A DNA stretch of 64,000 bases from Neelides folsomi (taxonomy: Eukaryota; Arthropoda; Collembola; Neelipleona; Neelidae). Shown in pieces: positions 39,301-50,088 of this stretch. The stretch lies in the NCBI GenBank assembly GCA_034687125.1, contig JAQGBZ010000045.1, forward strand, positions 124,001 through 188,000, in the 5' to 3' direction. The first letter of the stretch is position 1. The number at the start of each line of letters is the position of its first letter. A program made the position numbers and the translations under genes. A model generated the notes under the pieces. That model was given only the letters and a program-made list of their open reading frames with translations, had not been told where the DNA came from and did not search any database.

Positions 39301-42300
39301 CCATATTTGCAAACTCTATTAAAAATAAATTAAATTAGCAATCAATCAATCAAATTAATCTATACAATAGATCTAACTCAAAAAGTAGTATATGAATATT
39401 TGTATATCAAACCTTTGTCTCCTTGTTCATCAACTACAACAACTAGATTAGAAAAGTTCAAAACACGTTGTTGTTGTTTGAGAATGTCTTCATGAAGTTC
39501 CTCTTGTTCCCGAATCTTTTCATCAATGGAATTCATATCTGCTGCGGTGGCCATACGAGATATCCTATCCTCAGTTTCAGTTAAAAATTCTTTTAAAGCC
39601 TCGAGTTCTCCCAATTGAAGAGACATCAACTTTTCATGAATTCTAAAAAGTAAAATTCAGTATATTTATAATAAGAAAACATCGCATTTTATCAATAGAA
39701 TATAATTTCTAACCCATTTTGCCTATCCATAGCTTTCACTCTTAAATCTTCCCATTTGGTATTGAGAAGTTTCATTTGAGCTCGTACTTGTTCCATTTCA
39801 CCGGCTGGGAGTTTTCCTTCTTGGAGAATTCTTGATCCCTCTTGTAATACTTCACCAACATCTCCTTGATGCTCAGTCAACGACAGCATAAATTTCTATT
39901 AATTAATTAGAATAATTAAGTAATTAAGAAGAAATGCTTGCATTATTCATTATGAATATTAAAATAATTATAAATAATTATCTTCAATCGAACCTCATGT
40001 GTATGGAACTGAGTTTTAACATCAGGAAGGTTTGTGGATATTTCTCCCATAGCGGCCACTCGATCGTCGGCAATGAGAAGCCACGAGAGAACTTCTTCAA
40101 CAATCCCTTGGTACGAGGAAAGTTCAAGTGATGGATTCGCCGCTTCTTCTTCCAACTTTGCTGCAACGATTGCCGCTTCCAGCGTTTCGGTTGAAGGAAG
40201 CGGAGGAGGTTCAAGTCCACTTTGGGCCAATGCTTGGAACAAACACATCACGTACATCATCACCGATTTCTTGTCAGGAACCGACGTGTTGACATCTAAA
40301 TATCAATTAAAATTAATATTTTAGAAGGTAATCTTTTAATTGACAGTTTTCTAACTATAAATTTATTATATGCTACAAAATATTTTACTGAAAAAATAAA
40401 TATAAAATTGTAGGCGTTAAATAAAACTATAAAACTGAATTTAATAAATCAAATAGCTTTTATAAATTATAGTTCAATTAAAAGATAATGTGTATGTAGT
40501 GTGAGTGAAATTGTGTGAATTGTGTTTTACAGAGAATCCCTTCTGTGGAGTCCAAAGTGTAGGAAATGGCTTCTTCTTCGCCCTCACAAATACTCAAGTC
40601 TGATTAAGTCAATAAGAGTTTCATTAATTTCCATTAACTTTCATAAAAGTGCTAATGCTAAAAATGTATAGCATAATGTTTAATATATACCAAAGTGCAT
40701 GAATGCGTGTAAAACTTTTCCTGAAATGTATAGAATAGCTAAAACAAAATAAGTAAAACAACTATATAATTCTATTGTCAATCCAATTACAATCTCTTAC
40801 TACTTTTTACGAGTAGCATAGTGCAATAAAAAAACGTGATTGACCTATAAACAATTTCTCACGGCGCTTTTTACGTTAATCATTAGCTTTTTCTATTTTT
40901 TCTATTAAAGTGAGCTATTTACTAGGTGAATGTCCTTAATCCTAGGAAAAGACTTGGATATTATAGTTTACCTTCAACATCTAGGAGACGTTCAATTCCC
41001 AAAAACTCTTGTGCAGCAGAGAAAGCAGCATCGAGTCTTTCATTTGCATCTGATTTGGAAGTGACGGCAGCAAAGTCGATGATTTCAGGTCTCCATCGAT
41101 GAATTAAAGCAGTGAATGCAAGACCGTCTGACCAAGATGTTGTAAAATTCTTAATTTCAACTCCAGGATACGGCTTGAATAAGAAAACGTTGTTAGAAGT
41201 TAAAGTTATAACATTAAATGATCAACAAATAGAACAAATAAATAAATGCATAAAGCAAGAAATGTTTATAGTAATATTCATGTTTTGAATGTGTAATACT
41301 TTTGTATTCTGTTGGCACCAGGCCAGGAGAGCTTTTTCTAAATTTGACTGATGCATCGAAGCCATTAGCTCCTTCATTATGTCATTCACCTACAAGTGTG
41401 AATAAAATGAATAAAAATTATTAAATAATTCTAATAAGTTTTACAAAATTTTAGATCATCACTCCCCTAACCCCCTTAGTCATACCTGCCAATTAAGGAA
41501 AATGCTCCAAGCTAGACCGAGTGTTATTTTGGCATTTCCATCAACAATATCATTGTTGCTGATATTCACCAGCCGAACGTTGTTTTCTTCGAGGACTTTT
41601 AACGCTCGGCTCACATTGTTCAAGTGATGAACTCGCATTCGGCCCTTCTCCCGTTTCTTTTATGTAAAAAGTTAGAAGTTAATGTCAATCATCTTGGATA
41701 ATTGGCTAAAGAAACAAAAACTTACAAATTCCTTGTTGGTGAGAACTTCGAGAAGAGCCAAAAGCTTGGTCCCATCTCGAAGATCATTGAATAGATCTTT
41801 CACAGGTGGATGCTTGCCCTGTAAATGTTATTTATAATTTGTTAATTGAAGCTCAATAAATGCTAATTATATAATTTCATCATACCTTGGCAAGCATAGA
41901 GTTGACCCATTTGCAAAATGTTTTCTTTTGAACATCTTCCCTCTCATCTGGAAAATGACAAATAATTATGAAATAATATTACAAATTATTAATTTAACCA
42001 AATTTAGATTATATTCAATTTAATTAAAATGACCCTTCTATTGCTAATTAAATCGTTGAAATTGAGTAAAAGTGAATAAATTATGTAGATCAGAGCGGTG
42101 GGGTTTTTTGCTTGAGTTTGGTGAGAAAAAGGGTGTGAAAATGAGTTCAGAACAAATCGGAAATTGGTCCAACTTACCGAACGGCAGTTCCATATTAAAG
42201 TTAATTTAAAGTAATCTTGAGGTATTCCTAGACATAATGTCAACTTAAATAAAACCGAGGGTTAGTTTAATTAAACGATAAGTGGTAACGTGAATGAACC

Positions 42301-45300
42301 TAATGAATTAATACATGAACCAAATAAGGGCAACAGGTGAAAAAATGTATATTTGAACTTTTCAGCGGGAAGTGGGAAGCAAGTAGGCTTAAACTTCTTG
42401 GATTTTCTCACAAATGCTTCTTCCATTACATAACATACACCTTGAACGTCCAACGTTCAGCTTTAACTTCAAAGTTACATTAATTGTAAGAGTAGTTAAA
42501 TTAACTTTAAATCTTTAAATGTTTATTTTTGTTAAAATTAAACTACACAGTTAAAATGCACCAAGAATGGAATGTGGTACGCTTGCAAAACAGTCTAGGT
42601 TATTCGGTTAACGAAAACTGATAAGCAGATTAACGTTAAAAAGCCAATAAATATAAGTTCAGATTGTGTAGGCTCAAAGGGTAAAAATCAACGGAACAAT
42701 TTAATCCTTCTGCGTGACAATAAAACGAGTATTTTAATCTTTGTTTGTTCAATACATTCTTGATTAAATAAATAAAGGAGTGTGCGGTTGATTGAAGGAA
42801 AATAAATCTCGATTCTTTCAATTAATTTAAACCCAATTACATATATTTTAATTTGGGTTAGGATGCACTACATGAAGTGTATACATAAAGAACTGAGAGA
42901 AGGGGAGAATCTAAAATGATAAAAAGAGATAAATTTTAATCTATATAACTTTTTATCAACGCAAATACATTGACATTGATAGCTGGGAAGAGGGATGATA
43001 ATAGTAGAAAGTAAAGTGAGTCAATAAAGATTAATTTTTATAAATTGATATGCATTTATGGCCACGACTCTTCTCATCTACTTAACAGAACAAATATATC
43101 ATATTAGCAAAACTTATATTTCCGATTTCATATAAAAATATGCGGTATATTTTTATACTGTAAATATGATGTCAAGTACCTAACATTTACATTTATATAT
43201 TATGTGAATGTTTCATTCATTAGAAAAATTATTCAAGTATTGATTTAATGAATTAAGAAGTATGAATTCAACTGATTAGGAATATGTATTTTTCATTCAA
43301 CCACGAGTTACAAAATAGTTGGTTTGTAAGAAATCATACGACATGTGTCGGATGAAGTGGATATATGACCAATATGGGAGTAAGGAAGCGAAACTCGGAA
43401 ATCTTATACGAGCAACTTTAAATGTAGCTTGGTAAGATGTATAGAGTATGTGAAGTTGGAGTGAGAGATGATTGGACTTCTAATTGATGATGTACATTTA
43501 AACGGAGAGTAATGGAGGCATATTACGCCTCTTTTTCCCATCTTACATTCAAGTTGTGTTAGTAGCTGTGGGTTTATTATAGAACTGAGACGTCCTCATT
43601 GACGAGATCCTTTGGCTCTCCTTCAACTCCTCACTCAATATTATTAATTACTCTCCTACACCCTCTCCCTATCGTCCCAACTTCTCAACATACAAGTCCA
43701 AGTATTTCACACATGTATGGCATACAAACTATCCTATACTTGCGAATCTCACACTTATCTCACAGGGCTATAAACTACTCGTTTATTGTAGTTATATTGA
43801 ATGATACCGCAGCTATTGATATAGTTTTGTTTCATTCTCACAGTGTAAAATAGTCCGAAGAGTTATTACCCTCTCACTATTATTTTGTTCTGCAATTTAT
43901 AAGAACCTTCACGAGTATCACTCGCCATATTAATTCTCCTCCATCAGCTTATCATATTATAAAAATACATTTTAAAAGGGAGAGTTCAATTGAAAGAATG
44001 TAATAAAAATATGCAATAAAATTCAATTACGCATTTAACGATCCCTTATTTATGATGAGCTAATAAATTAAACAACTCATTCACAACGAATTTTAATAAA
44101 TAAAAAAATTCTCCAATATAAAATTTCTTTTAAATAAGTTCATATTCGAATTTTTGAATAATTTAATTTAATTGGAATGAATTTAATGGAAGTATAAAAT
44201 GAAGAACAAAGCAATATTGATGAATGATGAATGTAAAGGCCATTATAAGTTTCTATTAGGTGTGAAGAAATTTTGCGCATTAAGAATAGATGAATGAGTA
44301 CTTTGATTCTCTCAAGTTTGTTTTCCTTTGAATTGTTTGGGTCGTTTGAATTGACTCCTTTGATCAAAATATTTGTTTACAGCCCAGTGGAGGAATGAAG
44401 AGGGAAAGTCGTGTTTTGGGTTACCTTTAGACGAATCTTCAATTTCCGCCGCCTTTTTGATTCTCTGTGAACGCATCACTTCTTCCCCGGAGGGATCCTC
44501 AATGAACTGGGAGTTAATGTGCTATTGTTCTCGGCGTGAGTGAAGAGACCCAAAGTCCCCTCTCCCACTTTTTTCACCCGGAGTTTCGGCTCTAAGCCAA
44601 ACTCCCCACACACACCAAACACACACAAGTAAAAGTCCCAATTCCCCACACATACTCAACCCAACCATTTGAAAGTGAGTAGTCGGGATATAATTCCCTT
44701 GTCACTAAATAGGAACAATACATTCAGTCTCGTCCTATAATGTTCACCTCAGACATAAAAGTTGAAAAGTGAGAGCTTTTCCATCCTGCTTCCATCCAAC
44801 GTACAAGAGCCTCTAAATGCCTCTCATGTGGCATTAAACCATTTCCAGGTTGGTCTAGTAAAACCCATAACACGAGCACATAATGTGTCTGCATAGTTGA
44901 GACCATATCGTTTTGATTTCACACTTACAAGAATATGGATTTCAATGTTTTATGGGTCGGAGTTAATTATCAAACTTATGCAAATGATAATTGAGGTTGG
45001 AAATAAAGTCAACCGGGTTGTAAATTTCAAATAAAGACCCCAAATCCCCGAAGTCTCCACTTTCCCCTCCTTTACTCCTTTTAAATCTAATCAGTTTCGG
45101 ATCTCGAACATGTTTTTTTGAGGATGAGATAAATGAAGTTTACTGTTTTTATGAGCTCTGAGATTTGTGTATTCAACTTACTCAAAGTTCAACATAGGGT
45201 TATAACATTTACATTTATGTATCTTGTATAAGCTTGTGGCTATACTGGTTTAAGACTGCATACAAGAATACCGAATACCTAATGTAGAGTAAATAATAAG

Positions 45301-46488
45301 CCCTTGTGTAAATAGTTATGCAGAAAGAAGTTGCATCCATACCTCTATGCAAGTTTGTAAATCCATGAAAGTGAAGTTTGGGAAAGACGTGAGGGTGAAA
45401 GAGCGGGAGGAGGAGGCTTAATTAAGACACCCGGATGGATTCTTGGATTTAAGCCAAAAACAAAACTTGAAACCGTATACTGGAGTTAAAAAGACCCGAA
45501 GTTTGAAATAACAAAAATGAAATGTCAAATCACTACTAACTTCTTCGCACCGCATTCCCTGTAGATAAATGAATACCTTATCTATGGTACATAAATATCC
45601 AGACGAGGATATAAGTATGAGCGTAATGAGGAAGTTTGAACTTAAACTGCTTCCAATTACCTTTTAAAACAATATGAAATTTCATGAATTGTAAGTTGAG
45701 AAGTTGAGACACGTTGAACTGAACAGAAATATTACATAATTGCAACTGCAACCACTTCAAATGAAACTTAAGTTTAATATTTTAAAGGTCAATATTTTAC
45801 TTATTATTTTCATTCATTTAAATTAAATATTGATGTGACAATTTGTTCAATTGTCACATTTGTATGAATGAATTGTAATGTGGTAAGTGGTAATATACTC
45901 TAAATAACAATACATAATATACTATGTACCCTACATTATTACATTATGATCAATGAATAATGTTTATTTGCGAATGTGTCATGTTTCATGTTCAAGTATT
46001 GGAGACAATAAATAAAAGTAAAATGTTTATGCAATTCATGCAAACTTCATTTTGAGAGTTCATTTCCAGTGAAGAATGAAATTAGAAGAAAGGGAAGGGA
46101 GTGCATAAGGAATGGGTGCGGACAAGGGGAGAAAATGACAGCGACGGTTCGTGACGGGTGTGAGTGATGAGTCGGGGAGGAGACGATGCCCAAAATACCC
46201 CACAAAAAATGAATCTGTTAATGGGTAGAATAGAATTTTGGAAGGAAAAGAAAGAGGAATTTCACCTAACCGAATTACGACTCAATTCTTCTCAAACATC
46301 CTCAATTTGACCTTAATTATAATATTTAATAAAAATTAAATAATTAAAATATTCTTACATTTGATTTCTTTAATCCTCTGGTTGAATATTTCCAAGTCAT
46401 CTTTCTTCTTTTTCACTCCTGTGACTTGTTCTTCCTCTCCGCAGTCACTCCCATGTCGACTGCTCCGACTGCTTGCGCTGCTACTCAT
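23289..46488 (-). CDS. Dys: Dystrophin, full-length (55 coding exons)
   Basis: Cytoskeletal linker joining F-actin to the membrane dystroglycan complex. The whole reading frame was assembled on the minus strand from 55 exons with every splice phase joining, about 3,295 residues in the longest form (human about 3,685). The order is alternative first exons, paired CH actin-binding domain, spectrin-type repeats, an acidic hinge, more repeats, WW domain, EF-hand region, ZZ zinc finger, then coiled-coil C terminus. Landmarks are [20 protein letters not shown] at the start of the actin-binding domain, [16 protein letters not shown] in CH2, PWERA through TTQWDHPKM in the WW domain, and KCNCC through MCQTC in the ZZ. 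Exon coordinates are in the block entries below. Spectrin-repeat exons were recognised mainly by heptad character and phase, so a missed or extra small exon is possible there. Confidence 0.93.
24454..26151 (-). CDS. Dys: Dystrophin exons 46-52: WW, EF-hand and ZZ domains
   Basis: Exons 25907-26151, 25686-25822, 25318-25587, 25154-25233, 24951-25052, 24727-24869 and 24454-24565. This cysteine-rich block is the dystroglycan-binding part of the protein. The WW domain is split across the first two exons. The EF-like region has [33 protein letters not shown] and [13 protein letters not shown], all close to vertebrate sequence. [20 protein letters not shown] links to the 24727-24869 exon with [20 protein letters not shown]. 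The ZZ finger keeps its C-x2-C pairs and the two final histidines ([12 protein letters not shown]). Confidence 0.94.
26243..32192 (-). CDS. Dys: Dystrophin exons 30-45: distal spectrin-repeat rod
   Basis: Exons 32037-32192, 31781-31942, 31398-31663, 31166-31243, 30973-31099, 30798-30905, 30463-30639, 29980-30087, 29758-29878, 28825-28865, 28446-28541, 28061-28166, 27613-27767, 27144-27401, 26682-26903 and 26243-26593. The segments show spectrin-repeat heptads with regularly spaced tryptophans. [15 protein letters not shown] matches vertebrate RPQLEELITAAQ. Exon 31398-31663 starts with a Lys/Glu/Pro-rich, hinge-like stretch. The 41-nt exon at 28825-28865 is a microexon. In exon 28061-28166 the frame is open past the donor at 28061, but only that donor gives the phase needed by the next exon. 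The start of exon 29878 has a weak pyrimidine tract and is the least certain boundary. Confidence 0.85.
26969..26996. repeat. GC-rich near-perfect palindrome (13-bp arms, 2-nt loop)
   Basis: Left arm TGCGCTCGCGTTA at 26969-26981, loop CA, right arm TAACGCGAGCGCA at 26984-26996, with no mismatch. It stands alone in a short AT-rich dystrophin intron (26904-27143). It could be a Helitron-type terminal hairpin, a small foldback remnant or a structured RNA element. No CTRR end follows at the usual distance, so the Helitron reading is weak. Confidence 0.6.
27460..27528. repeat. Two direct copies of a ~22-bp sequence
   Basis: CATAAGTTGCTTTCTTTTTT occurs at 27460-27479 and again at 27506-27525, 46 bp apart, in the dystrophin intron 27402-27612. 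It may be a local duplication or the trace of a small insertion. Confidence 0.6.
29023..29082 (-). CDS. Dys: Candidate internal first exon for a short dystrophin isoform
   Basis: Within the 0.9-kb intron after exon 38, a GC-richer block holds an ATG at 29082 opening a 20-codon frame ([20 protein letters not shown]). It ends at 29023 in a CAG followed by GTTCCA. The end is phase 0, which fits exon 40 (28541, IDEMTL) and not exon 39, so exon 39 would be skipped. A TATA-like site lies about 105 nt upstream. Vertebrate dystrophin makes short isoforms from internal promoters with unique first exons, so the arrangement is plausible. The donor is not strong and the case is inferential. Confidence 0.35.
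29187..29193 (-). promoter_or_regulatory. TATA-like element of the candidate internal dystrophin promoter
   Basis: TATATAG in the sense direction, about 105 nt before the candidate ATG at 29082, at the edge of a locally GC-enriched block. TATA-like strings are common in this AT-rich sequence, so position is the only support. Confidence 0.25.
32639..33106 (-). CDS. Dys: Dystrophin exon 29: acidic, non-repeat hinge
   Basis: This 468-nt, phase-0/phase-0 exon (156 residues) is unlike the spectrin repeats around it. It starts [20 protein letters not shown] and is rich in Asp/Glu/Ser ([11 protein letters not shown]), so it is probably a flexible hinge. Because both ends are phase 0, it can be skipped, joining exon 28 (33489-33656) directly to exon 30 (32192). 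If its donor (AATAAG then GTTATT) is not used, the frame runs 16 codons further and stops at 32591, which would end the protein after the proximal rod. No AATAAA follows closely, so that reading is less likely. A 17-bp inverted repeat covers its acceptor. Confidence 0.75.
33092..33229. repeat. 17-bp perfect inverted repeat over the exon-29 acceptor
   Basis: GAATGAACTTAGACTCT at 33092-33108 is the exact reverse complement of 33213-33229. The first copy spans the AG acceptor of dystrophin exon 29 (33108-33107) and its first 15 coding bases; the second lies in the upstream intron. In the transcript the two arms could pair across about 104 nt and hide the splice site. Confidence 0.75.
33489..39895 (-). 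CDS. Dys: Dystrophin exons 8-28: proximal spectrin-repeat rod
   Basis: Exons 39714-39895, 39413-39642, 39080-39315, 38817-38990, 38547-38618, 38237-38483, 37933-38093, 37636-37844, 37260-37561, 37046-37182, 36582-36975, 36351-36494, 35809-35912, 35549-35701, 35268-35423, 35062-35190, 34801-34983, 34558-34695, 34301-34432, 33719-34012 and 33489-33656. The first repeats match vertebrate dystrophin best: [27 protein letters not shown] and [15 protein letters not shown]. Later ones are recognised by heptads and Trp positions. At the end of exon 18 a weak donor (GTTCGT at 36581) is chosen because the better-looking GTAATC a few bases on would put the next exon out of frame. Confidence 0.86.
35974..36305. 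mobile_element. Foldback/MITE-like element in a dystrophin intron
   Basis: A 0.33-kb non-coding insert in the intron between exons 19 and 20. Its ends are inverted repeats: GAGGTTCCTTTTT near 35976 and AAAAAGGAACCTC ending near 36304. Inside, ATTGTAG/CAATC motifs recur in both orientations, so much of it could fold back on itself. It also holds the palindromes TAATGACGTCATTA (36033-36046) and TTTCGCGCGAAA (36178-36189). No open frame is present, which fits a non-autonomous DNA transposon. I could not identify a target-site duplication or superfamily. Confidence 0.65.
39994..41947 (-). CDS. Dys: Dystrophin exons 2-7: paired CH actin-binding domain and first repeat start
   Basis: Exons 41886-41947, 41726-41818, 41486-41656, 41300-41389, 40972-41173 and 39994-40295. 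CH1 carries [33 protein letters not shown] and [22 protein letters not shown]2 carries [20 protein letters not shown] and [18 protein letters not shown]. The last exon continues through a linker into [20 protein letters not shown] and QFHTHE, the start of repeat 1 in vertebrate dystrophin. Exon 2 opens with two bases that complete the last codon of whichever first exon is used. Confidence 0.95.
40531..40599 (-). CDS. Dys: Candidate 69-nt cassette exon within CH2 of dystrophin
   Basis: In the 0.68-kb intron between exons 6 and 7, an open 69-nt stretch is bounded by CAG at its start and GTAAAA after its end. Both ends are phase 1, matching the flanking exons. Inclusion would insert 23 residues ([20 protein letters not shown] and on) just before VNTSVPDKK. 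Skipping restores the conserved vertebrate-like CH2, so skipping is surely the main form. The acceptor has a poor pyrimidine tract. Confidence 0.35.
42178..42193 (-). CDS. Dys: Candidate dystrophin first exon C
   Basis: ATG at 42193 opens a five-codon frame (MELPF) followed by one base and a consensus donor (GTAAGT). The phase-1 end joins exon 2 to give MELPFDEREDVQ. The human brain form also has a very short first exon ending before DEREDVQ. The exon is so short that chance is a real alternative. Confidence 0.45.
44425..44476 (-). CDS. Dys: Candidate dystrophin first exon B
   Basis: ATG at 44476 opens 17 codons ([17 protein letters not shown]) ending in phase 1 at a donor AAAG/GTAACC. Joining exon 2 gives KDEREDVQ. 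The frame is open upstream to an in-frame TAG that is also a possible acceptor, so an earlier exon could feed in. Confidence 0.55.
46359..46488 (-). CDS. Dys: Candidate dystrophin first exon A (longest N terminus)
   Basis: ATG at 46488 opens 43 codons, beginning [20 protein letters not shown] and ending QRIKEIK plus one base, at a consensus donor (GTAAGA). The single base joins exon 2 as TAT, giving YEREDVQ. Human muscle dystrophin also reads YEREDVQ across this junction. The Ser/Arg-rich start and Lys-rich stretch (VKKKKDD) have no known domain. Confidence 0.6.
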
Positions 46489-48447
46489 TCTGCACCCTAA
46501 TCAAATTCAATTATATATCACTTTTTTGCCCACTACTCCATAAATTTGTACCACGTTGCATATTCCCACTGTTGTTTTCCTCAGGAGGAATTTAAGTGGT
46601 GAACCTTTGGGAAGCTGGAAGGGTGTGAATAATAATGTGATGGCGGAAATGAGGCGAATGAGGAGATGTGATTTAAGAGATCCCTTGAATAAATCATACA
46701 TCCCTATTTTCCATATACTTTACTCTTTTGGCTCCTCTCTCTCTGGTGCGACAATCAAATGAGTTACTGCTTGTGAGCTAATTCGGACTTAAGATACCAT
46801 TACGGTATTATTACTCACATGCTAATTTCTATCACGAGCCACGACCACATCTCTCATATCATCTTCTAAAATAACCTCGTAACTCTCACCAATCTTCCCA
46901 TAATCCTTTCCCCTCCCCAATCATTTCCAATTTATTTAAGACCCTTTCTTTAATGGATTCATAAAGTAATGGGCCAAAAATTATTATCAACATCTGAGGT
47001 CGTAAAACGAGGAATAAATGTTTTATTGGATTTTGGAATGAAATTGTTTAACTAATAAATAATGGGAAATCCATTTTGGTCATGCAAATGGTTATTAATT
47101 AAAAGGGATTTCTAATGGTGGTAAAATAAAAATAATAAATGCGAACGTTGGAATGAAGAACGCCGTTGGAGAAAATGCTGCCGTGTGTTTTCCAAATCGT
47201 CCTATTCCTCCTCATAGCGGTGAAACTTCAGACGAGTATTTTTAATTCTTTAAATGTACCACGACACTCACAAGGGTGACGACTCTACGATTAAACGTAT
47301 AATTCTTACACAACCTTTTATTTTCCGATTGTAAATGGCGTGAATTGAAGTTAAAAATTGACACTTTCCAATCCTGACATTTCAAGTCTTTTCTCCTACT
47401 CATTTATATACATACATTTATGTATACGTGTCTAGTATTTGTGTATTTATTGTCTGAATTGTCATTGCCAAAAACTTAACACAACATTTGTTGATTTGTT
47501 GTGAATCAACTCAAATGATTGTTATCAAAATTCTCAACACTGATAGGAATTGACTGAACTTTTACACTTTATGTCAAAAGTGTGTGCGTAAATTACGAGG
47601 TTGTAAGAATGATTTGCACAGGCGGAGAAAATGAAAAGAATTGAACAGCTTACGATATCTCGAGCAGATGTTGAGGAATTTCTTGTAGAAAAATTGCCAC
47701 TCGGTGTTCGATTCTCCCAATTCTTCCCCGGAGTCCCTTTACGACTCTCAGGAATAAAAAATCTCCGGCCTCCAATTAAATCCGGATTCTTCCGACTCCT
47801 CCGTTCAACGGAGGGGAAATGCTGGGAAATGAAAATGGAACCTTTAATAGCTGATTTCAATCCACATCAATTTATTTTTTCTTCTCTATTATAAATATAC
47901 TCCTTGCATTCTCATCCCCGTAAGCGTAAGCTCATCTAATAGTAAGAAAAAAAATTATATAAAAATACATGGTGGCTTACATAATGAATTTATATAAGGA
48001 AGGGACGAGACGAACGGAAACTAATTTTAAATTCACTCACATGTTCACTAAACATGCCACTGCATTTCCCTTCCTCATTTCTCCCTCTTTGATTCTTTTA
48101 CTTCCACAGGGGCGTGTAAAATATTTATTAAACTTTCCTTTTATGAACTTTGATTTTTCCGTGTACGAATGAACTGAATGGACAAAGAGATTTGATTACA
48201 AGATTTCAAAAAATCGAACAAATTGGATTAGGGAAGCACAAAAGTGAGAACGAGGGAAGTTTGGAAATGAATAGACGGGGTCGAATACACTTTATGTGTA
48301 TTATATTTATTCTTGTTATTCTTGGGCGAGGATGAGATGAATGTGTTTGATTAAAGGAACAACTCCGTTCGTCTCATTAAATTGCCCGTCGGTGCGAACG
48401 TGTTCAGGTCCCGGGAGAAACTGAGAAGAAGGGAACGAGGATTCCAC

Positions 48448-48483
48448 CACAACACACAACACACAACACACACACAGACACAC
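48448..48483. repeat. CA-rich microsatellite
   Basis: Runs of ACAACAC and CACACA units, broken by AA and GA. It produces an artefactual Cys/Val-rich open frame on the minus strand. Confidence 0.7.
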
Positions 48484-49956
48484 TTCCCAATTTTGGCCCA
48501 CCTTCCATTAATAACACCCACTCAGGACAATTTACTCGGATCCAACCAATTCATCAAAAAGCAAATGACCAACTGACAAATAAAATAACAATACAAATGG
48601 AATAACAATATAAATTATAACTAAAATAATTATCAATTTAAATAAATAAAGTTGATCCTGGTCACTTCACTATAGCTGTAATTATCCCGGAGAAAGCTCC
48701 AAAGGTAAAAGTAATAGAGAACAAAGATGAAAAAGTTTTTGTTTCAACTTTGCTCTGAGGATTAATTGCAAGTGAAATAAGTTAATTAAGAAGAAGGATA
48801 TAAAAAATGAGAGGACCCAAGAGAATTCCATTTTCCTTCATAATGGTCTTGGTGAAGTTAAGAGGAGCAGGGAATGGAAATAACGTTTACCCTTCGCTCC
48901 GCTATGCAATCTTAGAGATCCAGAGAGCCGATAAGATTCTTTTACGAGAAAAATATTTTTCTCCTCTCCCACAATAAGTTATTTGTGGAAAAAAGGCGGA
49001 ATTATTTCCCCGCCGCCGAAAGAAGTTTTATTACACGTACGAGTAGTGGAGAATTATTTGGCACACGCATTCCTTCTCCTCCTCTTCCCTCTCATAAAAA
49101 ATGGAAGCATAAAAGTGTCAACTGGAGAGCAATAGATATAACACAAAAGTAAAAAAAAGTATTTTAAGGATAATGAGATGTATAAAGGCTCATGAGAATG
49201 TTTTTAAACTATTAGTAAAATAGGAAAATTATAATCATGTTAGTTAATCCAATTCTAATGAAAAAAATGTTTAAAATCATTTTATATTTTATTTATCATC
49301 GAATTTTAAGAATTTTACATTAATCTTTTATTTGAAGCACAATGGGTAATTACTGAAATAATTGAATATCAGATTAAGGAGTCTTACATGATGCCTTTAT
49401 ATGAACGGGCAATAAATAAAAGTTTGTTGTTTTAAGAAGGGAGTCGGGAGGTGTGTTCAATGTTTATGAACCTGGACGTGTGCCTATTTGTTTTAGGGGA
49501 GGATATGTCCATGATTGGAAAATGATTTCCATAAATTCTTATACGGAATTGTGTGGGTGAAGAATTTTTTACACTCAATTCGGGAGACTTCACACGCCCA
49601 CGTGTAGGGATTTAATAAAGAATAAAAATACTATCAACGTGTATATAATATGAATATTTTATACAACCAATCTCCTTATGTGCTTCTTCATGTGGGAATA
49701 AAACGCTAAAGTTCCTCAGCAAATCAATCATTGTGGATTTTGAGTAATAGGGCCATTACACCTCGGAATACTTATTTCCTCTCACTCAATTACAAGGAGA
49801 TATAGACATGACACATTCAGTAAGTAAGAAGATTACAATTTTACTCGAGAAACACGAACATGTATATCGATCAAATGAATTTTTAATTCAATCTATTCTA
49901 AATCTAATCAATAAATAAAGGAGAAAAGCATAACTGAATAAATAAAAAATTTAATG

Positions 49957-49962
49957 TTTATT
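49957..49962 (-). terminator. Polyadenylation signal of the small membrane-peptide gene
   Basis: AATAAA in the sense direction about 130 nt after the stop codon at 50089. It gives a compact transcript end. Confidence 0.4.
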
Positions 49963-50088
49963 ATTTTAATGTAAATTATTGTATGATACAAAATTGGATT
50001 TAAATTGTAGCATCACAATGAGAGAATTCATAATAGTATAATAGAGAGAATCGGAGAAGAAATTGAGACCACTGATGTTTCCAATTCC

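Larger units (their letters stand above)
46489..50088. other. Gene-poor stretch upstream of dystrophin
   Basis: About 3.6 kb with no supported gene. It should contain the distal dystrophin promoter near 46489 and the 3' flank of the small membrane-peptide gene. Open frames at 47631-47894 (plus) and 48316-48501 (minus, partly CA/TG repeat) are not convincing. Confidence 0.5.

Noticed and set aside
46359-46488. Separate gene at dystrophin exon A
   Set aside because: The frame ends at a donor whose phase fits dystrophin exon 2 exactly and gives the conserved YEREDVQ junction.
47631-47894. 87-residue plus-strand frame and its minus-strand shadow
   Set aside because: Both strands are open, neither shows a domain or convincing splice sites; not enough to call a gene.
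48316-48501. Minus-strand frame with a Cys/Val-rich, signal-peptide-like start
   Set aside because: The hydrophobic part is translated CA/TG microsatellite, so it is an artefact of the repeat.
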